Position numbers and translations under genes: made by a program. Of a stretch of DNA of 64,000 nt, positions 25,506-34,454 are shown piece after piece. The notes beneath the pieces were generated by a model, which saw only the letters and a list, made by a program, of their open reading frames with translations, made no database searches and had not been told where the DNA came from. The DNA comes from Evansella vedderi (GTDB lineage Bacteria; Bacillota; Bacilli; Bacillales; Salisediminibacteriaceae), in NCBI RefSeq assembly GCF_030813435.1, contig NZ_JAUSUG010000005.1, forward strand, positions 124,001 through 188,000. The letters run 5' to 3'. Each line of letters begins with the position of its first letter. Position 1 is the stretch's first letter.

Positions 25506-26328
25506 TCTGTGGTAATTGTTTTTGAATTAACATGCGATCCTCGTCAAATTTTTCGTGAGTACTCTGAAATAGTTTGTTAAATTGGTCTCCAACCTCTTCT
25601 CGTAATACATTCAGCCCTACACCAGTTACGCCTCCTGGAACGGTGACTTTCTCCTGCAAGGTTTGAAGAGTAAAGTGTTTTTGCCTTAATAATTCACCAT
25701 AACCAATAAGCATAGACTCCATAATATTAGTTGCTTCTTGTTCTGTGATTTCCGTTTCTGCTACTGCTCCTTTAATCATTTGTTCTACTAAAAAGCTAAT
25801 AAATGCAGGTCCGCAGCACCCCAGATCTGATGCAACACGTGTAATACGATCACTGATTATTTCCGGACGGGAAATAGTTGATGCAAAATGTAAGAATTCC
25901 TCCTTTAAACTTCCAGATACAGTATCACCAAATGTTACTAAAGAAGGACCATCTAATGCACGGTTCACAATGCTTGGAATAAATCTAATGACATTTGCAT
26001 CTGTAAAGGATTCTAATTCTTCTACAAGTAAAGGACTGGTAATAGAAATTAATGTATGCTTTTTAGTTAATGCATCTCGATTCCTTTCTAATAGTGGAAT
26101 CATTTGCAATGGTTTAACACATAAAAAGATCCAGTCACTTTGCTCTATAACAGAACGAGCATCCTCTACTACGTTTAGTCCCTCATGTACAGTGGCTAAA
26201 TTATAAGCCTTACTAATGGTCCGGTTCGTGATCGTCACGTCACTTGGGGCGATTGCATGGGCATTTAAAAAGGATTCAATTAAGATCGTACCCATGTTTC
26301 CTGTTCCGATGAAGCCAATTCTCTTCAA
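25486..26328 (-). CDS. comER: ComER, pyrroline-5-carboxylate reductase-like protein
   Basis: A 280-residue protein of the ProC family. The dinucleotide fold IGFIGTGNMGTIL is at the N-terminus and the late-domain motif VPGGVTGVGLNVLREEV (ProC: PGGTT...) is seen near the C-terminus, but several ProC residues differ. The gene lies divergent from comEA, exactly as comER in B. subtilis, where a role in competence itself is not required and one in sporulation and biofilm has been reported. I choose TTG at 26328, with GGAGGGGG about six bases upstream; the ATG at 26352 has no ribosome site. Confidence 0.92.
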   Translation of the reverse strand: MKRIGFIGTGNMGTILIESFLNAHAIAPSDVTITNRTISKAYNLATVHEGLNVVEDARSVIEQSDWIFLCVKPLQMIPLLERNRDALTKKHTLISITSPLLVEELESFTDANVIRFIPSIVNRALDGPSLVTFGDTVSGSLKEEFLHFASTISRPEIISDRITRVASDLGCCGPAFISFLVEQMIKGAVAETEITEQEATNIMESMLIGYGELLRQKHFTLQTLQEKVTVPGGVTGVGLNVLREEVGDQFNKLFQSTHEKFDEDRMLIQKQLPQKEKSKE

Positions 26329-26411
26329 CCGTTCCCCCTCCTTTAAATACATTTACTCCTAAACATTGTATGAAAAAAAAAACTGAATATGAATTAGATG
26401 AGGTGAAAGGT

Positions 26412-27032
26412 ATGGGTTTTTTAAGTAATTCAATCAAGTGGCAGGTAATTTTCGCAGTAATACTTAGTTTCTTTGTAGGTGGCCTTTTAATTTTTTTTAT
26501 TTTAGGAGAAGGAAGAGAAAGTGAGGAAGAGGAATGGATATTGCCTTGGGAAGAAGTTAAAGAAGAAAAGAGTGATTCACTGCAAGCATCATCAATGGAG
26601 AAAATATTTGTGGATATTAAAGGAGAGGTTATATATCCGGGTATTTACGAAATAGAAGAAGGAGGAAGAGTATTTCAAGCCATTGATAAGGCTGGTGGCT
26701 TTACAGAACTAGCTGAGGAAAGGGTCATTAATTTAGCAGAAAAATGCTATGACGAAATGGTTATCTATGTTCCTTCAAAGGAGGAGTTTGAGGGAGGAGG
26801 AATGATAAATTATTCCCAATCAAGTAATTCTCAAGATGATAGGATCCGAATCAACCAAGCGACTCCTATGGAGCTTACAAAGCTACCTGGGATAGGTCCA
26901 GCAAAAGCAGAAGCTATTATTCGATACCGTGAAGAGAATGGGCCATTTCGGAATGTGGAAGAATTAGTGAATGTTCCAGGAATTGGTGAAAAAACATTAG
27001 AAAATATAAAGGATTTAATTAAAGTTCATTAA
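26412..27032 (+). CDS. comEA: Competence DNA-binding receptor ComEA
   Basis: A 206-residue membrane-anchored protein. After a short basic start, residues about 12-32 (VIFAVILSFFVGGLLIFFIL) form the membrane helix. An acidic linker is followed by an SLBB-like domain (FVDIKGEVIYPGIYEIEEG) and, at the C-terminus, two helix-hairpin-helix motifs (INQATPMELTKLPGIGPAKA; VNVPGIGEKTLENI) that bind double-stranded DNA. ATG at 26412 is chosen for its GAGGTGAAAGG; ATG at 26370 has none. It delivers DNA to the ComEC channel. Confidence 0.95.
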   Translation: MGFLSNSIKWQVIFAVILSFFVGGLLIFFILGEGRESEEEEWILPWEEVKEEKSDSLQASSMEKIFVDIKGEVIYPGIYEIEEGGRVFQAIDKAGGFTELAEERVINLAEKCYDEMVIYVPSKEEFEGGGMINYSQSSNSQDDRIRINQATPMELTKLPGIGPAKAEAIIRYREENGPFRNVEELVNVPGIGEKTLENIKDLIKVH

Positions 27033-27159
27033 ATTTCACCTATCATTTTCAGGTTACTTTGAAACTTTCTGCAGAAAATGTTGACGATATTAAGGCAAGT
27101 TGTCTAAACTAGATTTAAATATGTCGAATTTTGGTCTGGAGAGGGGAGTTGTTGACTAA

Positions 27160-27726
27160 ATGGAAAGAATCTCATGGCACCAATACTTTATGGCTCAAAG
27201 TCATTTGTTGGCTCTTCGAAGTACATGCAGTCGACTAATGGTTGGAGCGACTATTGTAAGAGAGAAGCGGATTATTGCAGGTGGATATAACGGAGCAATT
27301 TCGGGAGGAGTACATTGCATTGATGAAGGATGTTATGTTATTGATAATCATTGTGTAAGAACGATACACGCCGAAGTTAATGCCCTTCTTCAATGTGCAA
27401 AATTTGGAGTTCCTACAGAAGGGGCGGAGATTTATGTCACTCATTTTCCTTGTCTAAACTGCTGTAAGTCTCTAATCCAAGCAGGGATCAGGAAGGTTTA
27501 CTTTGCTGCTGATTATAAAAATCATCCATACGCCATTGAGCTTTTTGAACAATCTGGTGTAGCAGTTGAACAAGTGGAGCTAGAAGAAATGATTTTGGAT
27601 AGAAATAATGATGAAAAGCTAAGGTTTACTGCTGATCTTCTTACACAATTAGAACGACTGGGATTAAAGGAAGATGAGTTAGCTGAGTTAAAGGAAAAAG
27701 CAAATCGTCTTTATACTTCTTCATAA
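27160..27726 (+). CDS. comEB: ComEB, dCMP deaminase-family protein
   Basis: A 188-residue zinc-dependent deaminase. HAEVNALL supplies the first zinc ligand and catalytic Glu, and FPCLNC gives the PCxxC pair. It is likely to convert dCMP to dUMP for thymidylate synthesis; in B. subtilis ComEB also helps place ComGA at the pole. GGAGAGGGGAGTTG precedes the ATG. It follows comEA after 127 bases and is separated from comEC by a repeat and a hairpin. Confidence 0.95.
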   Translation: MERISWHQYFMAQSHLLALRSTCSRLMVGATIVREKRIIAGGYNGAISGGVHCIDEGCYVIDNHCVRTIHAEVNALLQCAKFGVPTEGAEIYVTHFPCLNCCKSLIQAGIRKVYFAADYKNHPYAIELFEQSGVAVEQVELEEMILDRNNDEKLRFTADLLTQLERLGLKEDELAELKEKANRLYTSS

Positions 27727-27798
27727 TTAGAAAATCACAAGTTACCCCTTCTAGTCTAAGATAGTTAGATGGTTTTTAATCTCTTTAAATTTTTACTT

Positions 27799-27838
27799 CA
27801 CGGGAGGGTTCTAATTTCCTATTAGTAAACCTCCTGTG
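27799..27838 (+). terminator. Probable terminator hairpin after comEB
   Basis: CACGGGAGGGTT pairs with AAACCTCCTGTG with an inner CTAAT/ATTAG. Only a weak T-run follows, so termination may be partial. Confidence 0.55.
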
Positions 27839-27927
27839 CCTCTATTTATTACCTTCCTTTGTATTTTTCCGTACGACTTTAAACTTAAGCTCTTTTTGCA
27901 TAGATTGTTGTTTTAAGTATATATTTT

Positions 27928-28231
27928 GCTTGGATACGCTACAGGCGGATCAATTATGCCTAAGGGCAGCCCACGTCCTGCGTCTGCGATTACTCGACGC
28001 AAACTACTCGGGGAAGCGTCTCAGGTCCCGCTTGTGGGCAACGGCATAATGTCGCCATCCTGGCTCCCGCGGGCAACGCTTCAGCCCCCTTCGGGAAAAC
28101 TACCCTTCGTGGTCTTCAGCAGTTGCTTTTCCCACTGGAGTCGCCGCCTTTCGCTTCTCCAAGCTTTTAAAAAAAGCAACAAAGTTTACGAAAACAGCCT
28201 TTAAAAAAGTAACGAAGTTTGCGAAAACAGC
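27928..28231 (+). repeat. Interspersed repeat family 1, copy C (longest)
   Basis: The fullest member: GCTTGGATACGCTACAGGCG at the 5' end, AAGGGCAGCCCACGTCCTG, a middle part with GCTTGTGGGCAACGGCAT and CGCGGGCAACGCTTCAGCC, then TTGCTTTTCCCACTGGAG, CGCCGCCTTTCGCTTCTCC, AAGC and the tail. The tail (AAAGCAACAAAGTTTACG + AAAACAGC) is repeated in tandem with small changes. It sits between comEB and comEC, which are adjacent in B. subtilis. The 92-codon frame through it is not a gene. Confidence 0.9.
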
Positions 28232-28265
28232 AAAACTTAATAAAAAGTGTGAAGGGGCTGATATT

Positions 28266-30563
28266 TTGTTCCAACGAACCTATTCATTTGTGTTTTCTGC
28301 TGTCAGTGCCTTATTATTTTCCTTTTCAGGTATTAACTTATGGGGGATTGTTTTTGCTTTGCTAGGATTAATTCCTATTATTCTTTCATTTAAGGTAAAG
28401 AAAGATGCTTTAAAAATTGGAAGTTATATTATTTTCTTTTTGTTTTTTTATGGGTACGGCACGATTTTCTTCCAAAACGATCAGTCATCATTAACTGGTA
28501 AGGAAACTACTTTTATAGGGAGTGTTATAAGCGAACCAACTCTAACGTCCAATATGCAATGGTCATATGAGTTCAAATTAGATAACAAAGAAAGGCTTCA
28601 AGTCTTCACCTCTTATGATGTTCCTGCCCCAGCTTTCAAGGATCGCTGTCTTTTTGAAGGAGAATTACAAAGGCCATCCCCTAATAGAAACCCCTTTGGC
28701 TTCGATTATGCAGATTACCTATACAAAAATGGAATTCAATGGTTAGTTAGGCTACACAAGGATCATATTACATGTGAGAATTCTAATAACAAATTAAAGG
28801 GGATTTATGAACTTAGGAATAAGGGTATCGAAGCATTGATGTCAAAAAATATTCCAGAAGCATCAGCAATAATGACTGCTTTAGTATACGGAGATCGTTC
28901 TTTCATTTCCGAAAAAAGGATAAATACATATCGACAATTAGGTACTCTTCATTTACTCGCTGTTTCGGGCCTTCATGTAGGGATGGTAACCTTTGCAATG
29001 TATTTTATCCTTATTCGTTTTGGTATGACAAGGGAACGGGCCAGTATTATTCTTATGTCAGTCTTACCTTTTTATATTGTCTTAGCTGGAGGAGCCCCTT
29101 CCGTTGTAAGGGCTTCCTTGATGTGTTTTTTTCTATTATTTATAAGTTTATTAAAATGGCGGATGAAAGCAGTAGACTTGTTAGCCATTATTTGTCTATC
29201 ACTTCTTATTTACAATCCATACTTTCTATTCCACCTAGGGTTTCAATTATCTTTCTTAACAAGCTTTTCCCTCCTATTATCTAGCAAGCTCTTAAAGGAG
29301 CAGAATAGGATAATTTTAGTATTAAAGGTGACCTTCGTTGCTCAACTTATTTCTATGCCTTTAACCTTGTATCATTTTTATGAAATATCTTTGTTAACTC
29401 TCCCAGTTAACTTACTGTTTATCCCTTTTATCTCGTTATGGATCCTCCCATTGTCATTTATTACGGTTATATTCCAAATTGTTTTCCCACCTTTAGCTAT
29501 GGTTAGTTATTTCTTAGCTTCTAAAAGTCTTCAAACCGTTCATTACTTTATTGATATTTTTTCAAGTTGGAAATGGGACATGATCGTATTTGGGAAACCA
29601 GGAGATATTATTGTATTAGGGCTTATATTAAGCGTTGTAATGCTATTTACAGCCCTTGAAGAAAAAAATAAAAAATACATCTTCCTAACTTGTGTCCTTT
29701 TAATTTGTATTTTAGCTATTCAATTGTTTTCCCCTTATTTTCGTACCTATGCAACAGTAACTATGCTAGATGTTGGTCAGGGAGATGCTATTGTTATTGA
29801 ATTACCAAGGAGGGAAGGTGTTTATTTAGTAGATACAGGTGGTGTTGTATTGTGGGGGCTCTGGGGAGGGGGAGGTGACATAACAGAAAATAGTAATGGC
29901 CCAGGTAAAAGGGTTATTGAACCCTTTTTAAAGGGGAACGGCATTAAAAAAATTGACAAATTAATATTAACCCATGGACACTGGGATCATATTGGGGAAG
30001 TTTGTTATCTTTTAACAGCTTTTCCAGTTAAACAAGTTCTATATCCTTTATCTTTAGATATCCCTAATTCAGCTAAAAAAGTACTGCAATGTATATACGA
30101 AGAGCAAGTTCCCGTCCATTGGGCAAAGAAGGGCGATTATTGGAGGGTAACAGCTCAGGGATTTTATATCATTCATCCTGAAGGAAATGAACGGGGGGAA
30201 AACGATCGCTCAATTACATTTATAGCTGAAATAGAAGGGGTTACCTTCTTATTTACAGGTGATGTTGAAGAGGCAGGTGAACATAAAATTATCCAAGGAA
30301 TAGAAAATATTTCGGCTGATATATTAAAAGTTGGTCATCATGGAAGTCGCACATCAACATCGGAAAGGTTTATACAAAAAGTTTCCCCAAGGGTAGCTTT
30401 AATATCAGCTGGAAGAAATAATCGGTATGGCCATCCCCATCAGGAGGTTACAGACCGTCTCTCAGATCATGGAATCCTAACCTTCAGAACAGATAAGCAT
30501 GGAGCCGTTACTATAAAGATTAAAAAAGGAAATCTTAATCTAGAGGTTACGGTAACTGAATAG
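28266..30563 (+). CDS. comEC: DNA uptake channel protein ComEC
   Basis: A 765-residue membrane protein. The N-terminal part has hydrophobic segments and an OB-like loop; the Competence domain (about 200-490) shows LHLLAVSGLHVGMV and APSVVRASLMCF; the C-terminal metallo-beta-lactamase-like domain has DVGQGDAIVIELP, LTHGHWDHIGE and VGHHGSRTSTSE, with metal ligands kept, so a nuclease role on the non-transported strand is plausible. Translation starts at TTG 28266 after AAGGGGCTGATATT. It forms the channel for single-stranded DNA. A strong terminator follows. The repeat upstream suggests that it no longer shares a simple operon with comEA and comEB. Confidence 0.96.
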   Translation: MFQRTYSFVFSAVSALLFSFSGINLWGIVFALLGLIPIILSFKVKKDALKIGSYIIFFLFFYGYGTIFFQNDQSSLTGKETTFIGSVISEPTLTSNMQWSYEFKLDNKERLQVFTSYDVPAPAFKDRCLFEGELQRPSPNRNPFGFDYADYLYKNGIQWLVRLHKDHITCENSNNKLKGIYELRNKGIEALMSKNIPEASAIMTALVYGDRSFISEKRINTYRQLGTLHLLAVSGLHVGMVTFAMYFILIRFGMTRERASIILMSVLPFYIVLAGGAPSVVRASLMCFFLLFISLLKWRMKAVDLLAIICLSLLIYNPYFLFHLGFQLSFLTSFSLLLSSKLLKEQNRIILVLKVTFVAQLISMPLTLYHFYEISLLTLPVNLLFIPFISLWILPLSFITVIFQIVFPPLAMVSYFLASKSLQTVHYFIDIFSSWKWDMIVFGKPGDIIVLGLILSVVMLFTALEEKNKKYIFLTCVLLICILAIQLFSPYFRTYATVTMLDVGQGDAIVIELPRREGVYLVDTGGVVLWGLWGGGGDITENSNGPGKRVIEPFLKGNGIKKIDKLILTHGHWDHIGEVCYLLTAFPVKQVLYPLSLDIPNSAKKVLQCIYEEQVPVHWAKKGDYWRVTAQGFYIIHPEGNERGENDRSITFIAEIEGVTFLFTGDVEEAGEHKIIQGIENISADILKVGHHGSRTSTSERFIQKVSPRVALISAGRNNRYGHPHQEVTDRLSDHGILTFRTDKHGAVTIKIKKGNLNLEVTVTE

Positions 30564-30590
30564 GAAAGGTGGAATGGCGGAAAAAAGCTT

Positions 30591-30634
30591 AAAAAAACAT
30601 TTTTTCAAGGGAGCCTTGAAAAAATGTTTTTTTA
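30591..30634 (+). terminator. Strong terminator after comEC
   Basis: AAAAAAACATTTTTTCAAGG pairs with CCTTGAAAAAATGTTTTTTT around a three-base loop. Confidence 0.93.
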
Positions 30635-30815
30635 TTGTTTAATAAACTATATTTTTTCTGAATGTTGATAACTGTGCTTAAATAATCTTCGAGCTTCAGC
30701 GCCTACTCGCTCGAGGTCAAATGTGCCTGCAGTTACTCGGCATAGGTAAAGAGTGTTTTGCCCGAATAAAAAGTAAAAAGCACTTTTTTTAGGTCAAAAG
30801 CATTTGCTGGTCGTT

Positions 30816-30880
30816 GGAGTCAGGATGACAACATGACACCGTTGCCCACAGGACGTGGGCAGTATTTAGGCGGCATTGAA
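30816..30880 (-). repeat. Interspersed repeat family 1, truncated copy E
   Basis: On the minus strand it reads TGCCGCCTAAATACTGCCCA, CGTCCTGTGGGCAACGG and then ATCCTGACTCC, matching two inner segments of copy C joined directly. The outer arms are lost. The rest of the gap 30635-30815 shows loosely similar pieces (GCGCCTACTCGCTCGAGG) but no clear element or gene. Confidence 0.65.
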
Positions 30881-30896
30881 TCCTATATGTATTCCA

Positions 30897-31037
30897 TTAC
30901 ATTGTGCCAAAAAAGTGAATTGCTTGAGCGATGATAAAAATAGTCATAAAGAATCCGAAAGACACAACAAATCCAACAGCGCTATCTAAAAAATCGTTAC
31001 GTTTTGATTGTACTTCCTTTTCAAATTGATTTAACAT
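30897..31037 (-). CDS. yqzM: Small membrane protein YqzM
   Basis: A 46-residue protein, MLNQFEKEVQSKRNDFLDSA followed by the hydrophobic helix VGFVVSFGFFMTIFIIAQAI and HFFGTM. It closely resembles B. subtilis YqzM, which also lies between comEC and holA on the opposite strand. GACAGGAGGGAATATTT gives a strong ribosome site. One membrane helix (about residues 21-40) is clear; the function is unknown, and in B. subtilis expression is linked to sporulation. Confidence 0.93.
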   Translation of the reverse strand: MLNQFEKEVQSKRNDFLDSAVGFVVSFGFFMTIFIIAQAIHFFGTM

Positions 31038-31370
31038 AAATATTCCCTCCTGTCACCCATTTAGTATACGTCAAAGTTAAAAAAAAATCCACTGTAAAAT
31101 GCGTAATTACGTCTTGTTTATTCATTGCCTTTACTGTAAAGAGTTGTCACTTATAGGGGAATTAAGCATAGGATATGATAACGAATACACAGCAATTAGT
31201 AACGTCTCATATAAGTGATTTTACGGATATCGCCATTGTGAAGAATCCTAGGTACTTTACGTGGCGTTTATCATAAATGGGGAGGAAACAATTACTGTTT
31301 TCTCTCCTTTTTCCATTCTCCCTTTCTTATGATAAACTACAGAAGAAGAGTATGAAGGGAGAATAAAACC
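31038..31370 (+). other. Intergenic region before holA with a possible short transcript
   Basis: The 333 bases between the divergent yqzM and holA hold a terminator-like hairpin on the plus strand at 31281-31312 although no plus-strand gene precedes it. This suggests either a small RNA or a holA leader with an attenuator. TTGTCA near 31143 followed by TATGAT about 24 bases on is not a good promoter match. No open frame of note was found. Confidence 0.4.
31281..31312 (+). terminator. Terminator-like hairpin upstream of holA
   Basis: GGAGGAAACA pairs with TGTTTTCTCTCC (two-base bulge) and is followed by a T-run. It lies about 60 bases before the holA start. Confidence 0.6.
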
Positions 31371-32402
31371 ATGGCTTACATAGATGTCCTGAAAAGTATA
31401 AAAAAGGGTAATGTTGCTCCAATTTACTTATTATCTGGAACAGAACATTATATCATTGAGGATACACTTCATCTTTTAATAAAGCAAGTGCTTACAGAAG
31501 AGGAACGGGAATTTAACTTATCTAAATTTGATATGAAAGAATATCCCATTGAACTTGCCGTAGAAGAAGCATATACGTTTCCCTTTATGGGAGGGAAACG
31601 TGTGGTAATTGTGAAGGACGCTTTTTTCTTCAGCGCTTCAAAGGATACTGGAAAAATGGAGCATGACCTAAAGAAGTTGGAGGCTTATTTACAGGAACCT
31701 GCACCAGAAACGGTGTTTGTTATTCTAGCTCCATATGATAAGTTGGATGAAAGAAAGAAAATTGTTAAACTTGCTAAAAAAAATGGCCAATTTCTGGATG
31801 GATCTCCTTTAGAAGAGAGGGATTTAAAGCTGTGGGTAATGGATCGAGGAAAGGAAAACAATGTTCATTTTAATGAAGATGCTATTGAACACTTAATTAC
31901 GCTTACAGGTGCACAATTAATGCTCATGGCCTCAGAAATAAAAAAAATATCTATTCATATTGGTGAAGGTGGTACGATTACAAAGGAATTGGTGGAGGAA
32001 TTAGTCCCCCGCTCACTTGAACAAAACATTTTTGCCTTAGTAGAAGGCGTAGTTAAAAGGGAAATTGATAAATCGTGGAAAATTTATTTGGATCTTCTAA
32101 AGCAAAAGGAAGAACCCATAAAAATTATCGCATTAATGGTTAGACAATTCCGTATTTTATATCAGGTAAAGCAACTCTCGCAGCAGGGTTACTCTCAAAA
32201 GCAAATGGCTTCACAGTTAAAGCTGCACCCTTATGTTGTCAAACTGGCCGGAAATCAAGCAAGACAATTTAAGGATGAAGAGCTCCTAGGTGTATTAAAT
32301 GATTTAGCGAATATGGACTATGAAATTAAGACCGGGAAAATAGATAAGGTACTAGCCGTGGAATTATTTTTCTCTAAACGTGCCCCCGTAAGAAACACTT
32401 AA
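31371..32402 (+). CDS. holA: DNA polymerase III subunit delta
   Basis: A 343-residue clamp-loader subunit that opens the beta sliding clamp. The N-terminal PIYLLSGTEHYIIEDTLHLL and the region FPFMGGKRVVIVKDA (AAA-like fold without Walker A), plus the C-terminal helical domain IKIIALMVRQFRILYQ, match HolA/YqeN. GAAGGGAGAATAAAACC precedes the ATG. In B. subtilis it also lies between comEC/yqzM and rpsT. Confidence 0.96.
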   Translation: MAYIDVLKSIKKGNVAPIYLLSGTEHYIIEDTLHLLIKQVLTEEEREFNLSKFDMKEYPIELAVEEAYTFPFMGGKRVVIVKDAFFFSASKDTGKMEHDLKKLEAYLQEPAPETVFVILAPYDKLDERKKIVKLAKKNGQFLDGSPLEERDLKLWVMDRGKENNVHFNEDAIEHLITLTGAQLMLMASEIKKISIHIGEGGTITKELVEELVPRSLEQNIFALVEGVVKREIDKSWKIYLDLLKQKEEPIKIIALMVRQFRILYQVKQLSQQGYSQKQMASQLKLHPYVVKLAGNQARQFKDEELLGVLNDLANMDYEIKTGKIDKVLAVELFFSKRAPVRNT

Positions 32403-32420
32403 AAAAGTTGGCTTAGTAGT

Positions 32421-32468
32421 AGAGGGTGTCTAAAAAGGTTAAAATACATGCCTTTTTAGACACCCTCT
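32421..32468. terminator. Two-way terminator after holA
   Basis: AGAGGGTGTCTAAAAAGG pairs with CCTTTTTAGACACCCTCT. Nearly the same palindrome ends glcF at 13792, with the middle base pair changed on both sides (A/T to T/A). Confidence 0.9.
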
Positions 32469-32515
32469 CATGATTTAAGTAAATGTTGTGCAAACTACTA
32501 TGTATTAGGAAATGT

Positions 32516-32543
32516 AAAAAGGCATTCAACAATGGAATGCCTT
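32516..32543 (-). terminator. Terminator after rpsT
   Basis: On the minus strand AAGGCATTC pairs with GAATGCCTT followed by a T-run, a few bases after the rpsT stop. Confidence 0.9.
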
Positions 32544-32551
32544 ACTACAGT

Positions 32552-32818
32552 TTACGCAGATACTTCGTTCAAACGCTTTTGTAAACTTGACTTTTGACGA
32601 TTTGCCGCATTTTTATGGATTAATCCTTTGTTAGCTGCTTTATCAATTTTTTTGGTTGCCACCAAGAATGCTTGTTTAGCACCTTCTACATCATTGCTCT
32701 CAGCTTTTACATTGAAAGATTTAATTGCTGTACGAAGGTCAGACTTGAATGCAGCATTTTGGGCGCGACGCTTCTCGCTCGTTTGAACACGTTTGATAGC
32801 AGATTTAATGTTTGCCAT
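32552..32818 (-). CDS. rpsT: 30S ribosomal protein S20
   Basis: An 88-residue bS20 protein: [20 protein letters not shown] start, basic throughout, two long helices expected, binding 16S rRNA. The real ATG is at 32818 with AAGGAGGTGAAACGG just before it; the frame extends 29 codons further upstream but without similarity. It is divergent from gpr, as in B. subtilis. Confidence 0.97.
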   Translation of the reverse strand: MANIKSAIKRVQTSEKRRAQNAAFKSDLRTAIKSFNVKAESNDVEGAKQAFLVATKKIDKAANKGLIHKNAANRQKSSLQKRLNEVSA

Positions 32819-32983
32819 CCGTTTCACCTCCTTGATGCAACCGTAATAACGTTTTGTATTCCGTGCAACACTAAGGATTGTACCAAAAGCGTTTTTAAAT
32901 TGCAATAGTAATTGTTGTACTTAAATAAGTTATTAATGTATTGGGAAGCTTTTTATATTAACAAAATAGAGGTGATTGGGAAG

Positions 32984-34111
32984 ATGAGTCAAGAATTAGA
33001 TGTATCGAAATACCAGGTTAGAACAGATTTAGCTCTAGAAGCACATGAAATGCTGATAGAACGAGAAAACCAGAAGCAGCAAGAAGAACAGAAAGAAAAA
33101 TCTACCATTGATGGGGTAGTTGTGAAAGAACAGGAAATAGATGGAATTAAAGTTACGAAAGTAGAAATTTCTAAAGAAGCTACGGAGCGGATAGGAAAAA
33201 AAGCTGGTCAATATTTGACTTTTGAAGCCCAAGGTATTAGACAGAAGGATACGGAGCTTCAAGACAGAGTAGAGGAAATTTTCGCGACAGAATTTCAACA
33301 ATTCCTTAAAGGATTGGGAATTAAAGATGACGCCCGTTGTTTAGTAGTAGGTTTAGGTAACTGGAATGTAACACCCGATGCACTCGGCCCCCTAGTAGTT
33401 GAAAACTTATTAGTGACCAGTCACTTATTCGATCTTCAGCCTGAAAATGTGGAAGAGGGATTCCGACCAGTAAGTGCCATTTCACCTGGTGTAATGGGGA
33501 TCACGGGGATTGAAACGAGTGATATCATTCAAGGGGTAGTGGAAAAGGTTAAACCTGATTTTATCATAGCAATCGACGCTTTAGCATCAAGGTCTATTGA
33601 GCGGGTGAATACGACTATTCAAATATCAGATACAGGGATTCATCCGGGATCTGGAGTAGGAAATAAACGTAAGGAGTTATCTAAAGAAGTATTAGGTATT
33701 CCAGTAATTGCTGTGGGTATCCCTACAGTAGTGGATGCTGTTTCCATTACAAGTGATACCATTGATTTTGTTCTAAAGCACTTTGGGAGAGAGCTAAGGG
33801 AACAAAACTCTCCGAAACGTGCTTTGGCACCTGCAGGAATGACTTTTGGGGAAAAAAGAAAATTGACGGATGAAGATATGCCTGGTGAACAAGAAAGGCA
33901 GCAATATCTGGGAATTGTAGGCGGCCTGGATGAAAATGAAAAGCGCCAGCTTATTTCCGAAGTTCTTGCCCCATTAGGTTACAATTTAATGGTCACTCCA
34001 AAAGAAGTGGATGATTTTATAGAGGATATGGGGAATGTACTTGCCCAAGGACTAAACGCAGCTCTTCATGGAAACATTGACCAAGAAAATGTGGGGGCAT
34101 ATACACATTAG
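32984..34111 (+). CDS. gpr: Germination protease GPR
   Basis: A 375-residue spore protease that degrades small acid-soluble proteins during germination. [20 protein letters not shown] at the N-terminus holds the propeptide and its self-cleavage region; [31 protein letters not shown] and [17 protein letters not shown] are family motifs, with the Asp residues thought to be catalytic. ATG at 32984 has GAGGTGATTGGGAAG. SigG control in the forespore is known in B. subtilis; I could not point to a clear SigG promoter here. It is followed by a terminator, then spoIIP. Confidence 0.96.
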   Translation: MSQELDVSKYQVRTDLALEAHEMLIERENQKQQEEQKEKSTIDGVVVKEQEIDGIKVTKVEISKEATERIGKKAGQYLTFEAQGIRQKDTELQDRVEEIFATEFQQFLKGLGIKDDARCLVVGLGNWNVTPDALGPLVVENLLVTSHLFDLQPENVEEGFRPVSAISPGVMGITGIETSDIIQGVVEKVKPDFIIAIDALASRSIERVNTTIQISDTGIHPGSGVGNKRKELSKEVLGIPVIAVGIPTVVDAVSITSDTIDFVLKHFGRELREQNSPKRALAPAGMTFGEKRKLTDEDMPGEQERQQYLGIVGGLDENEKRQLISEVLAPLGYNLMVTPKEVDDFIEDMGNVLAQGLNAALHGNIDQENVGAYTH

Positions 34112-34182
34112 TCAAACTTGATGTGAAGTAGGGTCGAATGAACCTATTTCCCACCCCAACTTGATATGTTCTCAGAAAGAAT

Positions 34183-34217
34183 ACACCTAAGTTACGCAGC
34201 TAACTTAGGTGTTTTTC
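34183..34217 (+). terminator. Terminator after gpr
   Basis: ACACCTAAGTTA pairs with TAACTTAGGTGT and is followed by TTTTT. Confidence 0.93.
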
Positions 34218-34239
34218 GTGCCCTCAATTATAAACTCAA

Positions 34240-34353
34240 GGCTGTTTTCGTAAACTTTGTTGCTTTTTTTAAGCTTGGAGAAGCGGAAGGCGGTGACTCC
34301 AGTGGGAAAAGCAACAATGCACTTTATGCGAAAAGAGCCTTTAGAAAACAGCC
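34240..34353 (-). repeat. Interspersed repeat family 1, short copy F with outer inverted ends
   Basis: Bounded by GGCTGTTTTC (34240-34249) and GAAAACAGCC (34344-34353), a perfect 10-base inverted repeat. Inside, on the minus strand, are TTGCTTTTCCCACTGGAGTC, CGCCTTCCGCTTCTCCAAGC and GCAACAAAGTTTACG, while the 5' half of the element is missing. Such outer ends resemble those of miniature inverted-repeat elements. It lies between gpr and spoIIP. Confidence 0.85.
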
Positions 34354-34454
34354 AAACTAAAAAACGGTTCTATCTTAACCGTCCCCTACATACTTTTTAT
34401 AGTAGACAAGCTCTAATTAAAAGTTTGTGACATTTGAAAGGATGGACAAGTTCT

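Noticed and set aside
27926-28204. 92-codon plus-strand open frame before comEC
   Set aside because: It is the reading of repeat copy C; a related 67-codon frame occurs on the minus strand at 7943-8146 in copy B. The shared residues come from repeated DNA, and copies A and H do not keep the frame.
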